From assembly GCF_000380335.1 (NCBI RefSeq), contig NC_021149.1:3028501-3092500 (forward strand): a stretch of DNA of 64,000 bases, written 5' to 3'. The translations under genes were made by a program, and so were the position numbers. The stretch comes from Azotobacter vinelandii CA (GTDB lineage Bacteria > Pseudomonadota > Gammaproteobacteria > Pseudomonadales > Pseudomonadaceae). Positions 35,131 through 46,940 of the stretch are shown here, piece after piece. A model generated the notes under the pieces. That model was not told the DNA's origin, ran no database searches, and was given only the letters and a program-made list of their open reading frames with translations. Each line of letters starts with the position of its first letter. Positions within the stretch are counted from its first letter, which is position 1.

Positions 35131-36968
35131 CCCATTCCCTGCGCACCCTGCTCCACGGCGCCGGCCTGTTGTTGCTCGGTTTCGCCGGCCTGGTCCAGGC
35201 AGACCCGCAGCACGCCATCACCCTGTACGACGAGCCGCCCAAGTACCCGGCCGACTACCGGCACTTCGAGTACGTCAATCCGGACGCACCGAAGGGAGGC
35301 ACGCTGCGCCTGGCCGACTACGGTGGCTTCGACAGCCTCAACCCCTTCATTCCCAAGGGCAACGTGGAACGCCGCATCGGCATGGTCTACGACAGCCTGA
35401 CCTATCATGCGCAGGACGAGCCCTTCACCGAATACGGCCTCATCGCCGAGAAGATCGAGAAGGCCCCGGACAACGGCTTCGTGCGCTTCTACATCAATCC
35501 CAAGGCGCGCTTCCACGACGGCCGGCCGATCACCGCCGAGGATGTGAAATTCACCTTCGAGACCCTGATCGAGCACGGCGACCCGATGTACCGCCACTAC
35601 TACGCGGACGTCGCCCAGGTGGTGGTCGAGGAGCCGCTGAAGGTACGCTTCGACTTCAAGCACCGCGACAACCGCGAGCTGCCGCTGATCCTCGGCCAGT
35701 TGCAGATCCTGCCCAAGCACTGGTGGGAAAGCCGCGACTTCGCCAAGACCAGCCTGGAAGCGCCGCTCGGCAGCGGGCCGTACCGTGTCGCCAAGCTGGA
35801 GTCCGGTCGCTCCATCCGCTACGAGCGGGTCGCGGACTGGTGGGCCAAGGACCTGCCGGTCTCCCGCGGCCAGTACAACTTCGACGCCATCGTCGTCGAC
35901 TACTACCGCGACATGTCGGTCGCCCTGGAAGCCTTCAAGGGCGGGCAGTTCGACCTCAACCTCGAATACTCCGCCAAGGATTGGGCCACCGGCTACGAAT
36001 CCGCCGCCCTCAATGACGGCCGGATGATCAAGAAGGCCGTCCCCAACCACAACCCGGTCGGCATGCAGGCCTTCGCCTTCAACATCCGCCGGCCCCTCTT
36101 CCAGGACCGCCGCGTGCGCGAGGCGCTCGGCCTGCTGTTCGACTTCGAATGGTCGAACAAGCAACTGTTCTTCAGTTCCTACAAGCGCACCAGCAGCTAC
36201 TTCGAGAACTCGGAAATGGCCGCCCACCAGTTGCCCGACAAGGAAGAGCTGAAGATTCTCGAACCCTTGCGCGAACAGTTGCCGCCGGAGGTGTTCAGCG
36301 AGGTCTACCGGCCGCCGGTGACCAACGGCGACGGCATCATCCGCGACCAGAAGCGCCGTGCCTACCAGTTGCTCCAGGAAGCCGGCTACCGCATCGAGAA
36401 CGACCGCATGGTCGGCCCCGACGGCAAGCCGCTGGCCTTCGAATTCATGCTCCACCAGACCAACCTGGAACGCATCCTGCTGCCCTACAAGCGCAACCTC
36501 GGCGAACTCGGCATCGACATGCAGATCCGCCGCGTCGACGTTCCCCAGTACATCAACCGCATGCGCAACCGCGACTTCGACATGACCAGCGCCACCTGGC
36601 CGCAGTCCAACTCGCCGGGCAACGAGCAGCGCGAGTTCTGGCACTCCAGCAGCGCCGACAACCCCGGCAGCCGCAACTTCATCGGCCTGCGCGACCCGGC
36701 CGTCGACCGGCTGGTCGACGGGCTGATCCGCGCCGACTCGCGGAAAGGCCTGGTCGCCCACGCCCGCGCCCTCGACCGTGCCCTGCAGTGGGGCTTCTAC
36801 GTGGTGCCCAACTACCATGTGAACACTTGGCGCATCGCCTACTGGAACAGGTTCGGCCAGCCGCAGAAGACGCCGCTGTACGACTACGGCCTGATGACCT
36901 GGTGGCAGGACAGCGACAAGCCGCAGCCCCGGGACGAAGCGGTGGCGCACAAGGAGGAAGGTCGATAG
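35127..36968 (+). CDS. nppA2: Peptide ABC transporter substrate-binding protein, second copy
   Basis: A 613-residue SBP_bac_5 protein with a signal peptide cleaved near LVQADPQH. It is a paralogue of the preceding product, aligning along the whole length (GGTLRLADYGGFDSLNPFIP, RFHDGRPITAEDVKFTF, REALGLLFDFEWSNKQLFF). Tandem duplication followed by divergence is the simplest origin, and the pair is also present in P. aeruginosa. The 4-bp ATGA overlap with nppA1 suggests coupled translation. It probably widens the range of peptides captured for the NppBC membrane pair. Confidence 0.88.
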   Translation: MTHSLRTLLHGAGLLLLGFAGLVQADPQHAITLYDEPPKYPADYRHFEYVNPDAPKGGTLRLADYGGFDSLNPFIPKGNVERRIGMVYDSLTYHAQDEPFTEYGLIAEKIEKAPDNGFVRFYINPKARFHDGRPITAEDVKFTFETLIEHGDPMYRHYYADVAQVVVEEPLKVRFDFKHRDNRELPLILGQLQILPKHWWESRDFAKTSLEAPLGSGPYRVAKLESGRSIRYERVADWWAKDLPVSRGQYNFDAIVVDYYRDMSVALEAFKGGQFDLNLEYSAKDWATGYESAALNDGRMIKKAVPNHNPVGMQAFAFNIRRPLFQDRRVREALGLLFDFEWSNKQLFFSSYKRTSSYFENSEMAAHQLPDKEELKILEPLREQLPPEVFSEVYRPPVTNGDGIIRDQKRRAYQLLQEAGYRIENDRMVGPDGKPLAFEFMLHQTNLERILLPYKRNLGELGIDMQIRRVDVPQYINRMRNRDFDMTSATWPQSNSPGNEQREFWHSSSADNPGSRNFIGLRDPAVDRLVDGLIRADSRKGLVAHARALDRALQWGFYVVPNYHVNTWRIAYWNRFGQPQKTPLYDYGLMTWWQDSDKPQPRDEAVAHKEEGR

Positions 36969-38054
36969 ATGCTGGCCTACATCCTGCGCCGCCTGCTGCT
37001 GATCGTACCGACCCTGTTCGGCATCCTGCTGCTCAACTTCGTCATCATCCAGGCCGCTCCCGGCGGCCCGGTGGAGCAGACCATCGCCAGACTGGAAGGC
37101 TTCGAGGCCGCATCCGGCGGCGCCACCGGCCGCATTTCCGGCGGCGGCGGCGAAGTTTCCGGGGGCAGCTCCCGCTACCGCGGCGCCCAGGGCCTGGACC
37201 CCGATCTGATCGCCGAGATCGAGCGCATGTACGGCTTCGACAAGCCGGCCCACGAGCGTTTCTGGCTGATGCTGACCAACTACCTGAAGCTGGACTTCGG
37301 CGAGAGCTTCTTCCGCGACGCCAGGGTCACCGACCTGATCCTCGAGAAGATGCCGGTGTCGATCTCCCTGGGGCTGTGGAGCACCCTGATCATGTACCTG
37401 GTGTCCATTCCCCTGGGGATCGCCAAGGCGGTGCGCCACGGCAGCGCCTTCGACGTCTGGACCAGTTCGGCGATCATCGTCGGCTATGCGATCCCGGCCT
37501 TCCTGTTCGCCATCCTGCTCATCGTACTGTTCGCCGGCGGCAGCTATTTCGACTGGTTCCCGCTGCGCGGGCTGACCTCGAACAACTTCGACGAACTCAG
37601 CTTGGGCGGCAAGATCCTCGACTACTTCTGGCACCTGACCCTGCCGGTGACCGCCCTGGTGATCGGCAACTTCGCCACCCTCACCCTGCTGACCAAGAAC
37701 AGCTTCCTCGACGAGATCAACAAGCAGTACGTGGTCACCGCGCGCGCCAAGGGCCTGTCGAAGAACCGCGTGCTCTACGGGCACGTGTTCCGCAACGCCA
37801 TGCTGATCGTCATCGCCGGCTTCCCCTCGGCCTTCATCGGCCTGTTCTTCACCGGCTCGCTGCTGATCGAGGTGATCTTCTCCCTCGACGGCCTGGGCCT
37901 CTTGAGCTTCGAGGCGGCGATCAACCGCGACTATCCGGTGGTGTTCGGCACCCTCTTCATCTTCACCCTGCTGGGACTGGTCGTGAAACTGATCGGCGAT
38001 CTCACCTACACCCTGGTCGATCCACGCATCGACTTCGAAAGCCGGGAGAGCTGA
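36969..38054 (+). CDS. nppB: Peptide ABC transporter permease NppB/YejB
   Basis: A 361-residue inner-membrane permease starting [19 protein letters not shown], the usual N-terminal helix of DppB/YejB proteins. A Gly/Ser-rich periplasmic segment (about residues 45-75, [20 protein letters not shown]) follows, as is common in YejB. The EAA loop is [20 protein letters not shown] near 257. It starts directly after the nppA2 stop codon and pairs with NppC. Confidence 0.92.
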   Translation: MLAYILRRLLLIVPTLFGILLLNFVIIQAAPGGPVEQTIARLEGFEAASGGATGRISGGGGEVSGGSSRYRGAQGLDPDLIAEIERMYGFDKPAHERFWLMLTNYLKLDFGESFFRDARVTDLILEKMPVSISLGLWSTLIMYLVSIPLGIAKAVRHGSAFDVWTSSAIIVGYAIPAFLFAILLIVLFAGGSYFDWFPLRGLTSNNFDELSLGGKILDYFWHLTLPVTALVIGNFATLTLLTKNSFLDEINKQYVVTARAKGLSKNRVLYGHVFRNAMLIVIAGFPSAFIGLFFTGSLLIEVIFSLDGLGLLSFEAAINRDYPVVFGTLFIFTLLGLVVKLIGDLTYTLVDPRIDFESRES

Positions 38055-38056
38055 GC

Positions 38057-39076
38057 ATGAAACTGACTCCCCTCAACCGGCGCCGGCTGGAACTCTTCAA
38101 GGCGCACCGGCGCGGCTGGTGGTCGCTCTGGCTGTTCCTCGCGCTGTTCGCCGCAAGCCTCGGCGCCGAACTGATCGCCAACGACAAGCCGCTGCTGGTG
38201 CGCTACGACGGCGACTGGTATTTCCCGGTGTTCAAGCGCTATCCGGAGACCACCTTCGGCGGCGAGTTCCCGCTGACCACCAACTACAAGACCCCCTACA
38301 TCCGGGACCTGATCGAAGAGAAGGATGGCTGGATGCTCTGGCCGCCGATCCCTTTCAGCTATTCGAGCATCAACTACGAACTGACCGTCCCGACACCGGC
38401 GCCACCGTCGCAGGTCAACTGGCTGGGTACCGACGACCAGGGCCGCGACGTGCTCGCCCGGGTCATCTACGGCTTCCGCATCTCGGTGCTGTTCGCCATC
38501 ACCCTGACCCTGCTCAGTTCGCTCGTCGGCGTCGTCGTCGGCGCCTTGCAGGGCTTCCACGGCGGCTGGGTCGATCTGCTCGGCCAGCGTTTCCTGGAGA
38601 TCTGGTCCGGCCTGCCGGTGCTCTACCTGCTGATCATCCTGGCCAGCTTCGTCCAGCCCAACTTCTGGTGGCTGCTGGGCATCATGCTGCTGTTCTCCTG
38701 GATGAGCCTGGTCGACGTGGTGCGCGCCGAGTTCCTGCGCGGCCGCAACCTGGAGTACGTACGCGCGGCCCGTGCCCTGGGCATGAGCAACGGCGCCATC
38801 ATGTACCGGCACATCCTGCCCAACGCCATGGTCTCGACCATGACCTTCATGCCCTTCATCCTCACCGGCGCCATCGGCACCCTCACCGCCCTGGACTTCC
38901 TCGGCTTCGGCCTGCCGCCCGGCGCGCCGTCCCTCGGCGAACTGGTCGCCCAGGGCAAGGCCAACCTGCAGTCGCCCTGGCTGGGGATCACCGCCTTCGT
39001 GGTGCTGGCGCTGATGCTCAGCCTGCTGGTGTTCATCGGCGAGGCGGCGCGCGATGCCTTCGACCCGAGGAAGTGA
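38057..39076 (+). CDS. nppC: Peptide ABC transporter permease NppC/YejE
   Basis: A 339-residue permease. An N-terminal OppC-type helix (WSLWLFLALFAASLGAELIA) is followed by a periplasmic stretch of about 100 residues (DWYFPVFKRYPETTFGGEFP) characteristic of YejE, then the transmembrane domain with EAA loop YVRAARALGMSNGAIMYRHI near 233. The start is 2 bp after the nppB stop. The protein ends at 39076, one base before the ATPase start codon. Confidence 0.92.
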   Translation: MKLTPLNRRRLELFKAHRRGWWSLWLFLALFAASLGAELIANDKPLLVRYDGDWYFPVFKRYPETTFGGEFPLTTNYKTPYIRDLIEEKDGWMLWPPIPFSYSSINYELTVPTPAPPSQVNWLGTDDQGRDVLARVIYGFRISVLFAITLTLLSSLVGVVVGALQGFHGGWVDLLGQRFLEIWSGLPVLYLLIILASFVQPNFWWLLGIMLLFSWMSLVDVVRAEFLRGRNLEYVRAARALGMSNGAIMYRHILPNAMVSTMTFMPFILTGAIGTLTALDFLGFGLPPGAPSLGELVAQGKANLQSPWLGITAFVVLALMLSLLVFIGEAARDAFDPRK

Positions 39077-39077
39077 A

Positions 39078-40691
39078 ATGAACGATTCGCAGAACCTCAT
39101 CGAGATCCGCGACCTCGCGGTCGAGTTCGTCGGCGGCGATCGCCTGGAGCGCGTGGTGGAAGGCGTCAGCTTCGACATCCGGCGGGGCGAGACCCTGGCC
39201 CTAGTCGGCGAAAGCGGTTCGGGCAAGTCGGTCACTGCTCACTCGATCCTGCGTCTGCTGCCCTATCCGCTCGCCCGCCATCCGTCCGGCAGCATCCGCT
39301 ATGCCGGCCAGGACCTGCTCCAGCTCGACGAGCGCAGGCTGCGCGGCATCCGCGGCAACCGCATCGCCATGGTCTTCCAGGAGCCGATGACCTCGCTGAA
39401 CCCGCTGCACAGCATCGAGAAGCAGATCAACGAGGTTCTCGCCCTACACAAGGGCCTGCGCGGCGCGGCAGCCACCGCGCGCACCCTGGAGCTGCTCGAA
39501 CTGGTCGGCATTCCCGAGCCGCACAAGCGCCTCAAGGCTTATCCCCACGAGCTTTCCGGCGGCCAGCGGCAACGGGTGATGATCGCCATGGCGCTGGCCA
39601 ACGAACCCGAACTGCTGATCGCCGACGAGCCGACCACGGCGCTGGACGTCACCGTGCAGTTGAAGATCCTCGAGCTGCTCAAGGACCTGCAGGCCCGCCT
39701 GGGCATGGCCTTGCTGCTGATCACCCACGACCTCAACCTGGTGCGGCGCACCGCCCATCGGATCTGTGTCATGCGCGGCGGGCGCATCGTCGAACAGGCC
39801 GGCTGCGAGGAAATCTTCCACGCGCCGAAGCATCCCTATACTCAGGAATTGCTCGGTGCCGAACCCAGCGGGGCGCCGGCGGACAACCCGGTCGGCGAGC
39901 CGCTGCTGGAGGTCGAGGACCTGCGCGTCTGGTTCCCGATCAAGAAGGGCCTGCTGCGCCGTACCGTCGATCACGTCAAGGCGGTGGACGGCATCGGCTT
40001 CAGCCTGCGCCGCGGGCAGACCCTGGGCATCGTCGGGGAAAGCGGTTCCGGCAAGTCCACCCTCGGCCTGGCGATCCTGCGCCTGCTCGCCAGCCAGGGC
40101 TCGATCCGCTTCCGCGGCCAGACGCTGGACGGTCTGTCGCAAGGCGAGATCCGCCCCCTGCGACGGGAGATGCAGGTGGTCTTCCAGGATCCCTTCGGCA
40201 GCCTCAGCCCGCGCATGTCGGTGGGCCAGATCGTCGGCGAGGGCCTGCGCATCCACCGCCTCGGCACGCTGGCCGAACAGGAGCAGGCGATCGTCGAGGC
40301 GCTGCGCGAGGTCGGCCTGGACCCGGAAACCCGCCACCGCTACCCGCACGAGTTTTCCGGCGGACAGCGGCAGCGGATCGCCATCGCCCGGGCGCTGGTG
40401 CTGAAGCCGGCGCTGATCCTGCTGGACGAGCCCACTTCCGCGCTCGACCGCACGGTACAGCGCCAGGTCGTCGAGCTGCTGCGCTCGCTGCAGCGCAAGT
40501 ACGACCTGACCTACCTGTTCATCAGCCACGACCTGGCGGTGGTCAAGGCGCTCAGCCACCAGTTGATGGTGGTCAGGCAGGGACAGGTGGTCGAACAGGG
40601 GGCGGCGCGGGATATCTTCGCCGCTCCGCGACATACTTATACACGGCAGTTGCTGGAAGCCGCCTTCCTGGCTCCCGGCAGCGCCGATTAA
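39078..40691 (+). CDS. nppD: Peptide ABC transporter ATPase with two nucleotide-binding domains, NppD/YejF
   Basis: A 537-residue tandem ATPase. Domain 1 (about 5-270) has Walker [10 protein letters not shown], signature [16 protein letters not shown] and Walker B LLIADEP. Domain 2 (about 283-530) has Walker [10 protein letters not shown], signature [15 protein letters not shown] and Walker B LILLDEP. Each domain ends with the Opp/Dpp-type C-terminal segment (HPYTQELL and [10 protein letters not shown]). Both sets of motifs look intact. I chose the ATG at 39078, after a GAGGAAGTGAA site; an in-frame ATG at 39054 lies within nppC. Confidence 0.93.
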   Translation: MNDSQNLIEIRDLAVEFVGGDRLERVVEGVSFDIRRGETLALVGESGSGKSVTAHSILRLLPYPLARHPSGSIRYAGQDLLQLDERRLRGIRGNRIAMVFQEPMTSLNPLHSIEKQINEVLALHKGLRGAAATARTLELLELVGIPEPHKRLKAYPHELSGGQRQRVMIAMALANEPELLIADEPTTALDVTVQLKILELLKDLQARLGMALLLITHDLNLVRRTAHRICVMRGGRIVEQAGCEEIFHAPKHPYTQELLGAEPSGAPADNPVGEPLLEVEDLRVWFPIKKGLLRRTVDHVKAVDGIGFSLRRGQTLGIVGESGSGKSTLGLAILRLLASQGSIRFRGQTLDGLSQGEIRPLRREMQVVFQDPFGSLSPRMSVGQIVGEGLRIHRLGTLAEQEQAIVEALREVGLDPETRHRYPHEFSGGQRQRIAIARALVLKPALILLDEPTSALDRTVQRQVVELLRSLQRKYDLTYLFISHDLAVVKALSHQLMVVRQGQVVEQGAARDIFAAPRHTYTRQLLEAAFLAPGSAD

Positions 40692-40710
40692 CTAGAAGAG
40701 GAACTGATCC

Positions 40711-41505
40711 ATGGGATTTCTCGCCGGTAAGCGCGTACTGATCGTCGGCGTCGCCAGCAAACTGTCCATCGCCTCCGGTATCGCCGCCGCGATGCACCGC
40801 GAAGGTGCCGAACTGGCCTTCACCTATCAGAACGACAAGCTCAAGGGTCGGGTCGAGGAGTTCGCCGCCGGCTGGGGCTCCAGCCCCGAGCTGTGCTTCC
40901 CCTGCGACGTGGCCAGCGACGAGGACATCGCCAGGGTTTTCGAGGAACTGGGCAAGAAGTGGGACGGCCTGGACTGCATCGTCCACTCGGTCGGCTTCGC
41001 GCCCGGCGACCAGCTCAACGGCGACTTCACCGAGGTCACCAGCCGCGACGGCTTCAAGATCGCCCACGACATCAGCGCCTACAGCTTCGTCGCCCTGGCC
41101 AAGGCCGGCCGCGAGCTGATGAAAGGCCGCAACGGCAGCCTGCTGACCCTGTCCTACCTGGGTGCCGAGCGCACCATGCCCAACTACAACGTGATGGGCA
41201 TGGCCAAGGCCAGCCTGGAGGCCGGCGTGCGCTACCTGGCCGCCAGCCTCGGCCCGGAGGGCACCCGCGTCAACTGCATCTCCGCCGGCCCGATCCGCAC
41301 CCTGGCCGCCTCCGGCATCGCCAGCTTCCGCAAGATGCTGGCCGCCAACGAGCGCCAGACGCCCCTGCGCCGCAACGTGACCATCGAGGAAGTCGGCAAC
41401 GCCGGCGCCTTCCTCTGTTCCGACCTGGCCTCGGGCATCAGCGGCGAAATCCTCTATGTCGACGGTGGCTTCAACACCACCGCCATGGGGCCGCTGGAAG
41501 ACTGA
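40711..41505 (+). CDS. fabI: Enoyl-ACP reductase (NADH), FabI
   Basis: A 264-residue short-chain dehydrogenase-like enzyme that performs the last reduction of each fatty acid elongation cycle. The cofactor site begins [20 protein letters not shown], and the catalytic pair has the FabI spacing Tyr-x6-Lys in NYNVMGMAK near residues 155-163. The substrate-loop stretch [15 protein letters not shown] follows. An AGAGGA site precedes the ATG. It is next to the npp operon, as in Pseudomonas, and is followed by a strong hairpin. Confidence 0.95.
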   Translation: MGFLAGKRVLIVGVASKLSIASGIAAAMHREGAELAFTYQNDKLKGRVEEFAAGWGSSPELCFPCDVASDEDIARVFEELGKKWDGLDCIVHSVGFAPGDQLNGDFTEVTSRDGFKIAHDISAYSFVALAKAGRELMKGRNGSLLTLSYLGAERTMPNYNVMGMAKASLEAGVRYLAASLGPEGTRVNCISAGPIRTLAASGIASFRKMLAANERQTPLRRNVTIEEVGNAGAFLCSDLASGISGEILYVDGGFNTTAMGPLED

Positions 41506-41547
41506 CCCGTCCGCCCTAGCAGGCTGGCGGTCCGGACGGTCGCCGAC

Positions 41548-41587
41548 GACAATGCCCGCATCGCAGGATGCGGGCATTGTCGTTTCC
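41548..41587 (+). terminator. Terminator-like hairpin after fabI
   Basis: A perfect 15-bp stem (41548-41562 with 41567-41581) and a GCAG tetraloop lie 43 bp after the fabI stop, followed by GTTTCC. The T run is short but the stem is very stable. Confidence 0.7.
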
Positions 41588-41632
41588 GTGCCCATCTCGA
41601 TGCGTCCCTTTCCGTCCGAGGTCGATGCCACC

Positions 41633-42904
41633 ATGCACGAGCAATCCCCCGCCGAACTGATCTACGGTCTGGACGACCGCCCTGCCCCGCTCCCCTCCCT
41701 CTTCGCCGCACTGCAGCACATCCTCGCCAGCTTCGTCGGCATCATCACCCCGCCACTGGTGATCGGCACGGTGCTCGGTCTGGGCGAGCAGTTGCCCTAT
41801 CTGATCAGCATGGCGTTGCTGGTTTCCGGTGTCGGCACCTTTCTCCAGGCCTGGCGGCCGCTGGGCATCGGTGCCGGGATGATCTGCCTGCAGGGCACCA
41901 GCTTCACCTTCCTCGGCGCGGTGCTCGCCGCCGGCCTGCTGGCCAAGAGCCGCGGCGGCGGCCCCGAAGAGATTCTCGCGCTGATTTTCGGTGTGTGCTT
42001 TCTCGGTGCCTTCGTGCAGATCGTTCTCAGTCGCTTCATCGGCCAGTTGCGTCGGGTGATCAGCCCGCTGACCACCGGCATCGTCATCACCCTGATCGGC
42101 ACCAGCCTGATCAAGGTCGGCATCACCGATATCGGCGGCGGCTTCGGCGCCGCGGATTTCGGTGCCCCGGGCAATCTCGCGCTGGGTGCGCTGGTGCTGC
42201 TGACCATCGTCCTGCTCAACCGCTCCCGCCGGCCCCTGCTGCGCCTTTCGGCGATCGTCGTCGCCCTGGCCTTCGGCAGCCTGGTGGCCTGGCTGTCCGG
42301 CCGGCTGGTCCCCCAGGCCTTGCCGGAACTGCCGGCGCTCAGCGTACCGCAGCCCTTCCGCTACGGTTTCGATTTCGCCTGGGCGGCTTTCGTGCCGGTG
42401 GCGCTGGTCTATCTGATCAGCACTATCGAGACGGTCGGCGACCTCACCGCGAACTGCCTGCTGTCGCGCCAGCCGATCTCCGGTCCGCCCTATCTGGACA
42501 GACTCAAAGGCGGTGTGCTCGGCGATGGCATCAGTTGCCTGATCGCCGCCAGCCTCGGTGCCTTTCCCAACACCACCTTCGCGCAGAACAACGGCGTGAT
42601 CCAGATGACCGGCGTGGCCAGCCGCCATGTCGGCCTCTACATCGGCATCATCCTCGCCGCCTTCGGCCTGATCCCGGCACTCGGCGCGCTGCTGCAGCAG
42701 ATCCCCAAGCCGGTGCTGGGCGGTGCCACCCTGATCATGTTCGGCAGCGTCGCCGCGGCCGGCATCCGCATCCTCGCCCGAACCACCCTGGACCGTCGCG
42801 ACACACTGATCGTCGCCGCCTCCCTCGGCATCGGCCTCGGCGTCGCCGCACAGCCGCAACTCTTGCAGCAGATGCCCGAACTCGTGCGCAACCTGTTCGA
42901 TTAG
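41633..42904 (+). CDS. NCS2-family purine (xanthine/urate) permease
   Basis: A 423-residue transporter of the nucleobase:cation symporter-2 family with 12 or more hydrophobic segments. The family motif QNNGVIQMTGVASR is present near residue 321, together with the conserved segments PPLVIGTVLGL and ISTIETVGDLTANCL. It resembles the xanthine/uric acid branch (XanP, UacT) more than uracil permeases. The ATG at 41633 matches the usual N-terminus (ELIYGLDDRPAP); an ATG at 41600 is in frame. No purine-catabolism gene is adjacent. Confidence 0.87.
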   Translation: MHEQSPAELIYGLDDRPAPLPSLFAALQHILASFVGIITPPLVIGTVLGLGEQLPYLISMALLVSGVGTFLQAWRPLGIGAGMICLQGTSFTFLGAVLAAGLLAKSRGGGPEEILALIFGVCFLGAFVQIVLSRFIGQLRRVISPLTTGIVITLIGTSLIKVGITDIGGGFGAADFGAPGNLALGALVLLTIVLLNRSRRPLLRLSAIVVALAFGSLVAWLSGRLVPQALPELPALSVPQPFRYGFDFAWAAFVPVALVYLISTIETVGDLTANCLLSRQPISGPPYLDRLKGGVLGDGISCLIAASLGAFPNTTFAQNNGVIQMTGVASRHVGLYIGIILAAFGLIPALGALLQQIPKPVLGGATLIMFGSVAAAGIRILARTTLDRRDTLIVAASLGIGLGVAAQPQLLQQMPELVRNLFD

Positions 42905-42992
42905 GCGATCACCAGCGGCGGCCTGACGGCGATCCTCCTCGACCTGTCGCTGCCACGCGAGGAAAGCGTCCGGCCCTGAAGCCGGAATCCGG

Positions 42993-43925
42993 TCAGGGCC
43001 GCGATTCGCCGGCCGGCAGCGGCACGCCGCCGGGCACGGCCGGACGGCGCATGGTCAGCGCGATTCCGGCGAAGACCAGGGCGATGCCGGCCAGGTGATA
43101 AAGATGCGGCCGCTCGCCCAGCAGCAGCGCCGAGAGAATGGTGCCGAACACCGGCATCAGGTGGATGAACAGCGAGCCCCGCGCCGGCCCGATGGCGGCG
43201 ACGCCGGCGTTGTAGCAGAGAAACCCCAGGAAGGCCGCCACCACGCCCGCGTAGAGGATGCCGCCGACGGACTGGACATTGAGCACGATCGAACGTCCCT
43301 CAGCGACCTCCCAGGCGTAGGCCGGAACCTGGGCCACCAGGCCGACCGCGATGCACGCCGCCAGGAGCAGCATCGGGTGCACGCCCTGCGGGCGCCACTG
43401 CAGGCCCACGGTGTAGAGTCCCCAGGACAGCACCGCCGCGAGCATCCACAGATCGCCGACGTTCAGGCTGAGGGCCAGGAGCCTGTCGAGGCTGCCCTGG
43501 ACCACCAGGGTCAGCGCTCCGGCCAGCGAAACGATCACGCCAAGGGCCTCCTGGCGGCTGAGACGCTTGCCGAAGAGCAGGAAAGCCAGGGCGATGGTCG
43601 CCACGGGAATGAAGGAGTTGAGCAGGATGGCGCTGGTCGCCGTGGTGTACTGCAGGGCGATGTAGGAAAAGGTGTTGTAACAGCCGACGCCCAGCACGCC
43701 GAGCAGGAGCAAGGGCCGCCAGCCCGCGCGCAGAGCCGGCCATTGCTTGCGCAGATGCGGCAGGGCGAGCGGCAGCACCAGCAGGAAGGCGATGGTCCAG
43801 CGCCAGAAGGCCAGCCCCACCGGCGGCAGGTCGCCACGCAAGCCACGGCCCATGACCATGTTTCCCGACCAGAACAGCGATGCCAGGGTGAGCAGCAGAT
43901 AGGGATTGGTCAGCAATCGCTTCAT
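42993..43925 (-). CDS. EamA-family DMT exporter
   Basis: A 310-residue drug/metabolite-transporter protein with ten predicted membrane helices in two EamA repeats. The first begins LLLTLASLFWSGNMVMGRG and the second LWMLAAVLSWGLYTVGL. Such proteins usually export amino acids or other metabolites; the substrate here is unknown. The ATG at 43925 lies 26 bp downstream of the DUF599 gene on the same strand, so the two may be co-transcribed. Confidence 0.85.
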   Translation of the reverse strand: MKRLLTNPYLLLTLASLFWSGNMVMGRGLRGDLPPVGLAFWRWTIAFLLVLPLALPHLRKQWPALRAGWRPLLLLGVLGVGCYNTFSYIALQYTTATSAILLNSFIPVATIALAFLLFGKRLSRQEALGVIVSLAGALTLVVQGSLDRLLALSLNVGDLWMLAAVLSWGLYTVGLQWRPQGVHPMLLLAACIAVGLVAQVPAYAWEVAEGRSIVLNVQSVGGILYAGVVAAFLGFLCYNAGVAAIGPARGSLFIHLMPVFGTILSALLLGERPHLYHLAGIALVFAGIALTMRRPAVPGGVPLPAGESRP

Positions 43926-43951
43926 CGGGACATCCAGCGCAGACAGAAAGG

Positions 43952-44683
43952 CTACTTCTCTTCCCTCAGGGGCACCAGGGGCGGGGTCGGCGTATAGACC
44001 ATGACCTCCAGCACCTCGGAATGGAACTCCCGGTGGTAGAGCACTATGACTACGCCGGCCGTGACCAGCATGAACACCCAGGGGTTGATGAACCAGGCCA
44101 GCATGGCCAGGCCGAAATAATAGGCGCGCAGACCGAAGTTGAACTGGTTGGCGGCCAGCGAGATCACCCGTGCGACGCGCTCGGCGAAAGCCTCGCGCTC
44201 CTGCTCGGTGACGTGCCGCTCTCCTACCATCGGCGCGGCGCCGACCAGCACTGCGGCGAAATTGTACTGGCGCATGCACCAACTGAAGGTGAAGAAGGCA
44301 TAGACGAACACCACGCACAGGCAAAGCAGCTTGATTTCCGACAGCTCGCGGGTGGTCACCTGAACGAGGGGCAGCTCGGCCAGCAGGGAAATCGCCCGTT
44401 CGGACGAACCCAGCAAGGTGAGAATGCCGGCGAGAATGATCAGGGTGCTGGAAGCGAAGAAGGAGGCGCTGCGCTCCAGGCTGCCGATCACGCTGGCGTC
44501 GGCGATGCGGCTGTCGCGCTGCAGCAGGCGGCGCATCCAGTCCTCCCGATAGAGGTGCATGATGCTGGCCAGGCAGGGTGTGTCGCGCCCCTTCCAGATG
44601 GCATAGCGGGTATAGCCTGCCCAGCAGAGCACGAACCAGATGATGGCGAGCAGATGAGGCAGATAGCTTTCGGCGCTGAACAT
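43952..44683 (-). CDS. DUF599 family membrane protein
   Basis: A 243-residue inner-membrane protein with about four helices (LLAIIWFVLCWAGYTRYAI, LIILAGILTLLG, LCLCVVFVYAFFTFSWCMR, FINPWVFMLVTAGVVIVLYH). DUF599 proteins are widespread in proteobacteria and have no established function. I start at the ATG 44683, which has an AGGAG site; an ATG seven codons upstream has none. It follows the suc operon on the same strand after a probable terminator. Confidence 0.82.
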   Translation of the reverse strand: MFSAESYLPHLLAIIWFVLCWAGYTRYAIWKGRDTPCLASIMHLYREDWMRRLLQRDSRIADASVIGSLERSASFFASSTLIILAGILTLLGSSERAISLLAELPLVQVTTRELSEIKLLCLCVVFVYAFFTFSWCMRQYNFAAVLVGAAPMVGERHVTEQEREAFAERVARVISLAANQFNFGLRAYYFGLAMLAWFINPWVFMLVTAGVVIVLYHREFHSEVLEVMVYTPTPPLVPLREEK

Positions 44684-44738
44684 CGGTACTCCTGGCCACG
44701 GCAACGCGAGAAGCCCGTCACTTTACCCAGACGACGAG

Positions 44739-44770
44739 AAAATGCCAGTCGAAGGAGCGGCCGGCATTTC
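44739..44770 (-). terminator. Probable terminator of the sdh-suc operon
   Basis: On the minus strand AAATGCC (from 44769) pairs with GGCATTT (to about 44740), with a 16-nt loop, then TCTCG. It begins 22 bp after the sucD stop. The stem is short and the loop large, so the call is moderate. Confidence 0.45.
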
Positions 44771-44791
44771 CTTGTCGGGAAATCGCCGGGC

Positions 44792-45675
44792 TCAGGACTG
44801 CTTCCTCTCCCAGCCGGTCAGTTCGGCCAGGGCCTTGCCGATATCCGCCAGGGAACGCACGGTCTGCACGCCGGCATCCTGCAGGGCGGCGAACTTCTCG
44901 TCCGCAGTGCCCTTGCCGCCGGAGATGATCGCACCGGCATGCCCCATGCGCTTGCCCGAGGGCGCGGTGACGCCGGCGATGTAGGAAACCACCGGCTTGT
45001 CGACCTTGGCCTTGATGTAGGCCGCCGCCTCCTCCTCGGCACTGCCGCCGATTTCGCCGATCATCACGATGGCTTCGGTCTGCGGATCGTCCTGGAACAG
45101 ACCGAGGATATCGATGAAACTGGACCCCGGAATCGGGTCGCCACCGATACCCACGCAGGTGGACTGGCCGAAGCCCGCGTCGGTGGTCTGCTTCACCGCC
45201 TCGTAAGTCAGGGTGCCCGACCGGGAAACGATGCCGACCCTGCCCGGCATGTGGATATTGCCCGGCTGGATGCCGATCTTGCACTCGCCGGGAGTGATCA
45301 CGCCCGGACAGTTGGGGCCGATCAGGCGCACGCCCAGCTCGTCGCACTTGAGCTTGACCTGCAGCATGTCGAGGGTCGGTACGCCCTCGGTGATGCAGAC
45401 GATCAGCCGGACACCGGCGAAAGCCGCCTCGAGAATGGAATCCTTGCAGAAGGGCGCGGGTACGTAGATGACCGAGGCGTCGGCGCCGGTGGCCTCCACG
45501 GCCTCGCGGACCGTGTCGAATACCGGCAGGTCGAGATGGACGAGTCCTCCCTTGCCCGGCGTCACGCCTCCGACCATCCGGGTGCCATAGGCAATGGCCT
45601 GTTCGCTGTGGAAGGTCCCCTGGCTACCGGTGAATCCCTGGCAGATGACCTTGGTGTCCTTGTTGACCAAAATAC

Positions 45676-45679
<4 letters not shown>
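44792..45679 (-). CDS. sucD: Succinyl-CoA synthetase alpha subunit
   Basis: A 295-residue alpha subunit. The N-terminal CoA-binding Rossmann domain contains [20 protein letters not shown]. The phosphorylated His is in [16 protein letters not shown] near residue 250. [16 protein letters not shown] is also conserved. It acts with SucC in substrate-level phosphorylation of the TCA cycle. The ATG at 45679 overlaps the sucC TGA, so the subunits are translationally coupled. It is the last gene of the sdhCDAB-sucAB-lpdG-sucCD unit. Confidence 0.96.
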
Positions 45680-46845
<1,166 letters not shown>

Positions 46846-46940
46846 GTCTGGGTACCGTTCTGGTTTTTATGGCTGTCCTTGCGCGGCATGGTGCCGGACC
46901 ATGCCGACACCACGACCATACCATACCAGCGAAAGCAGCG

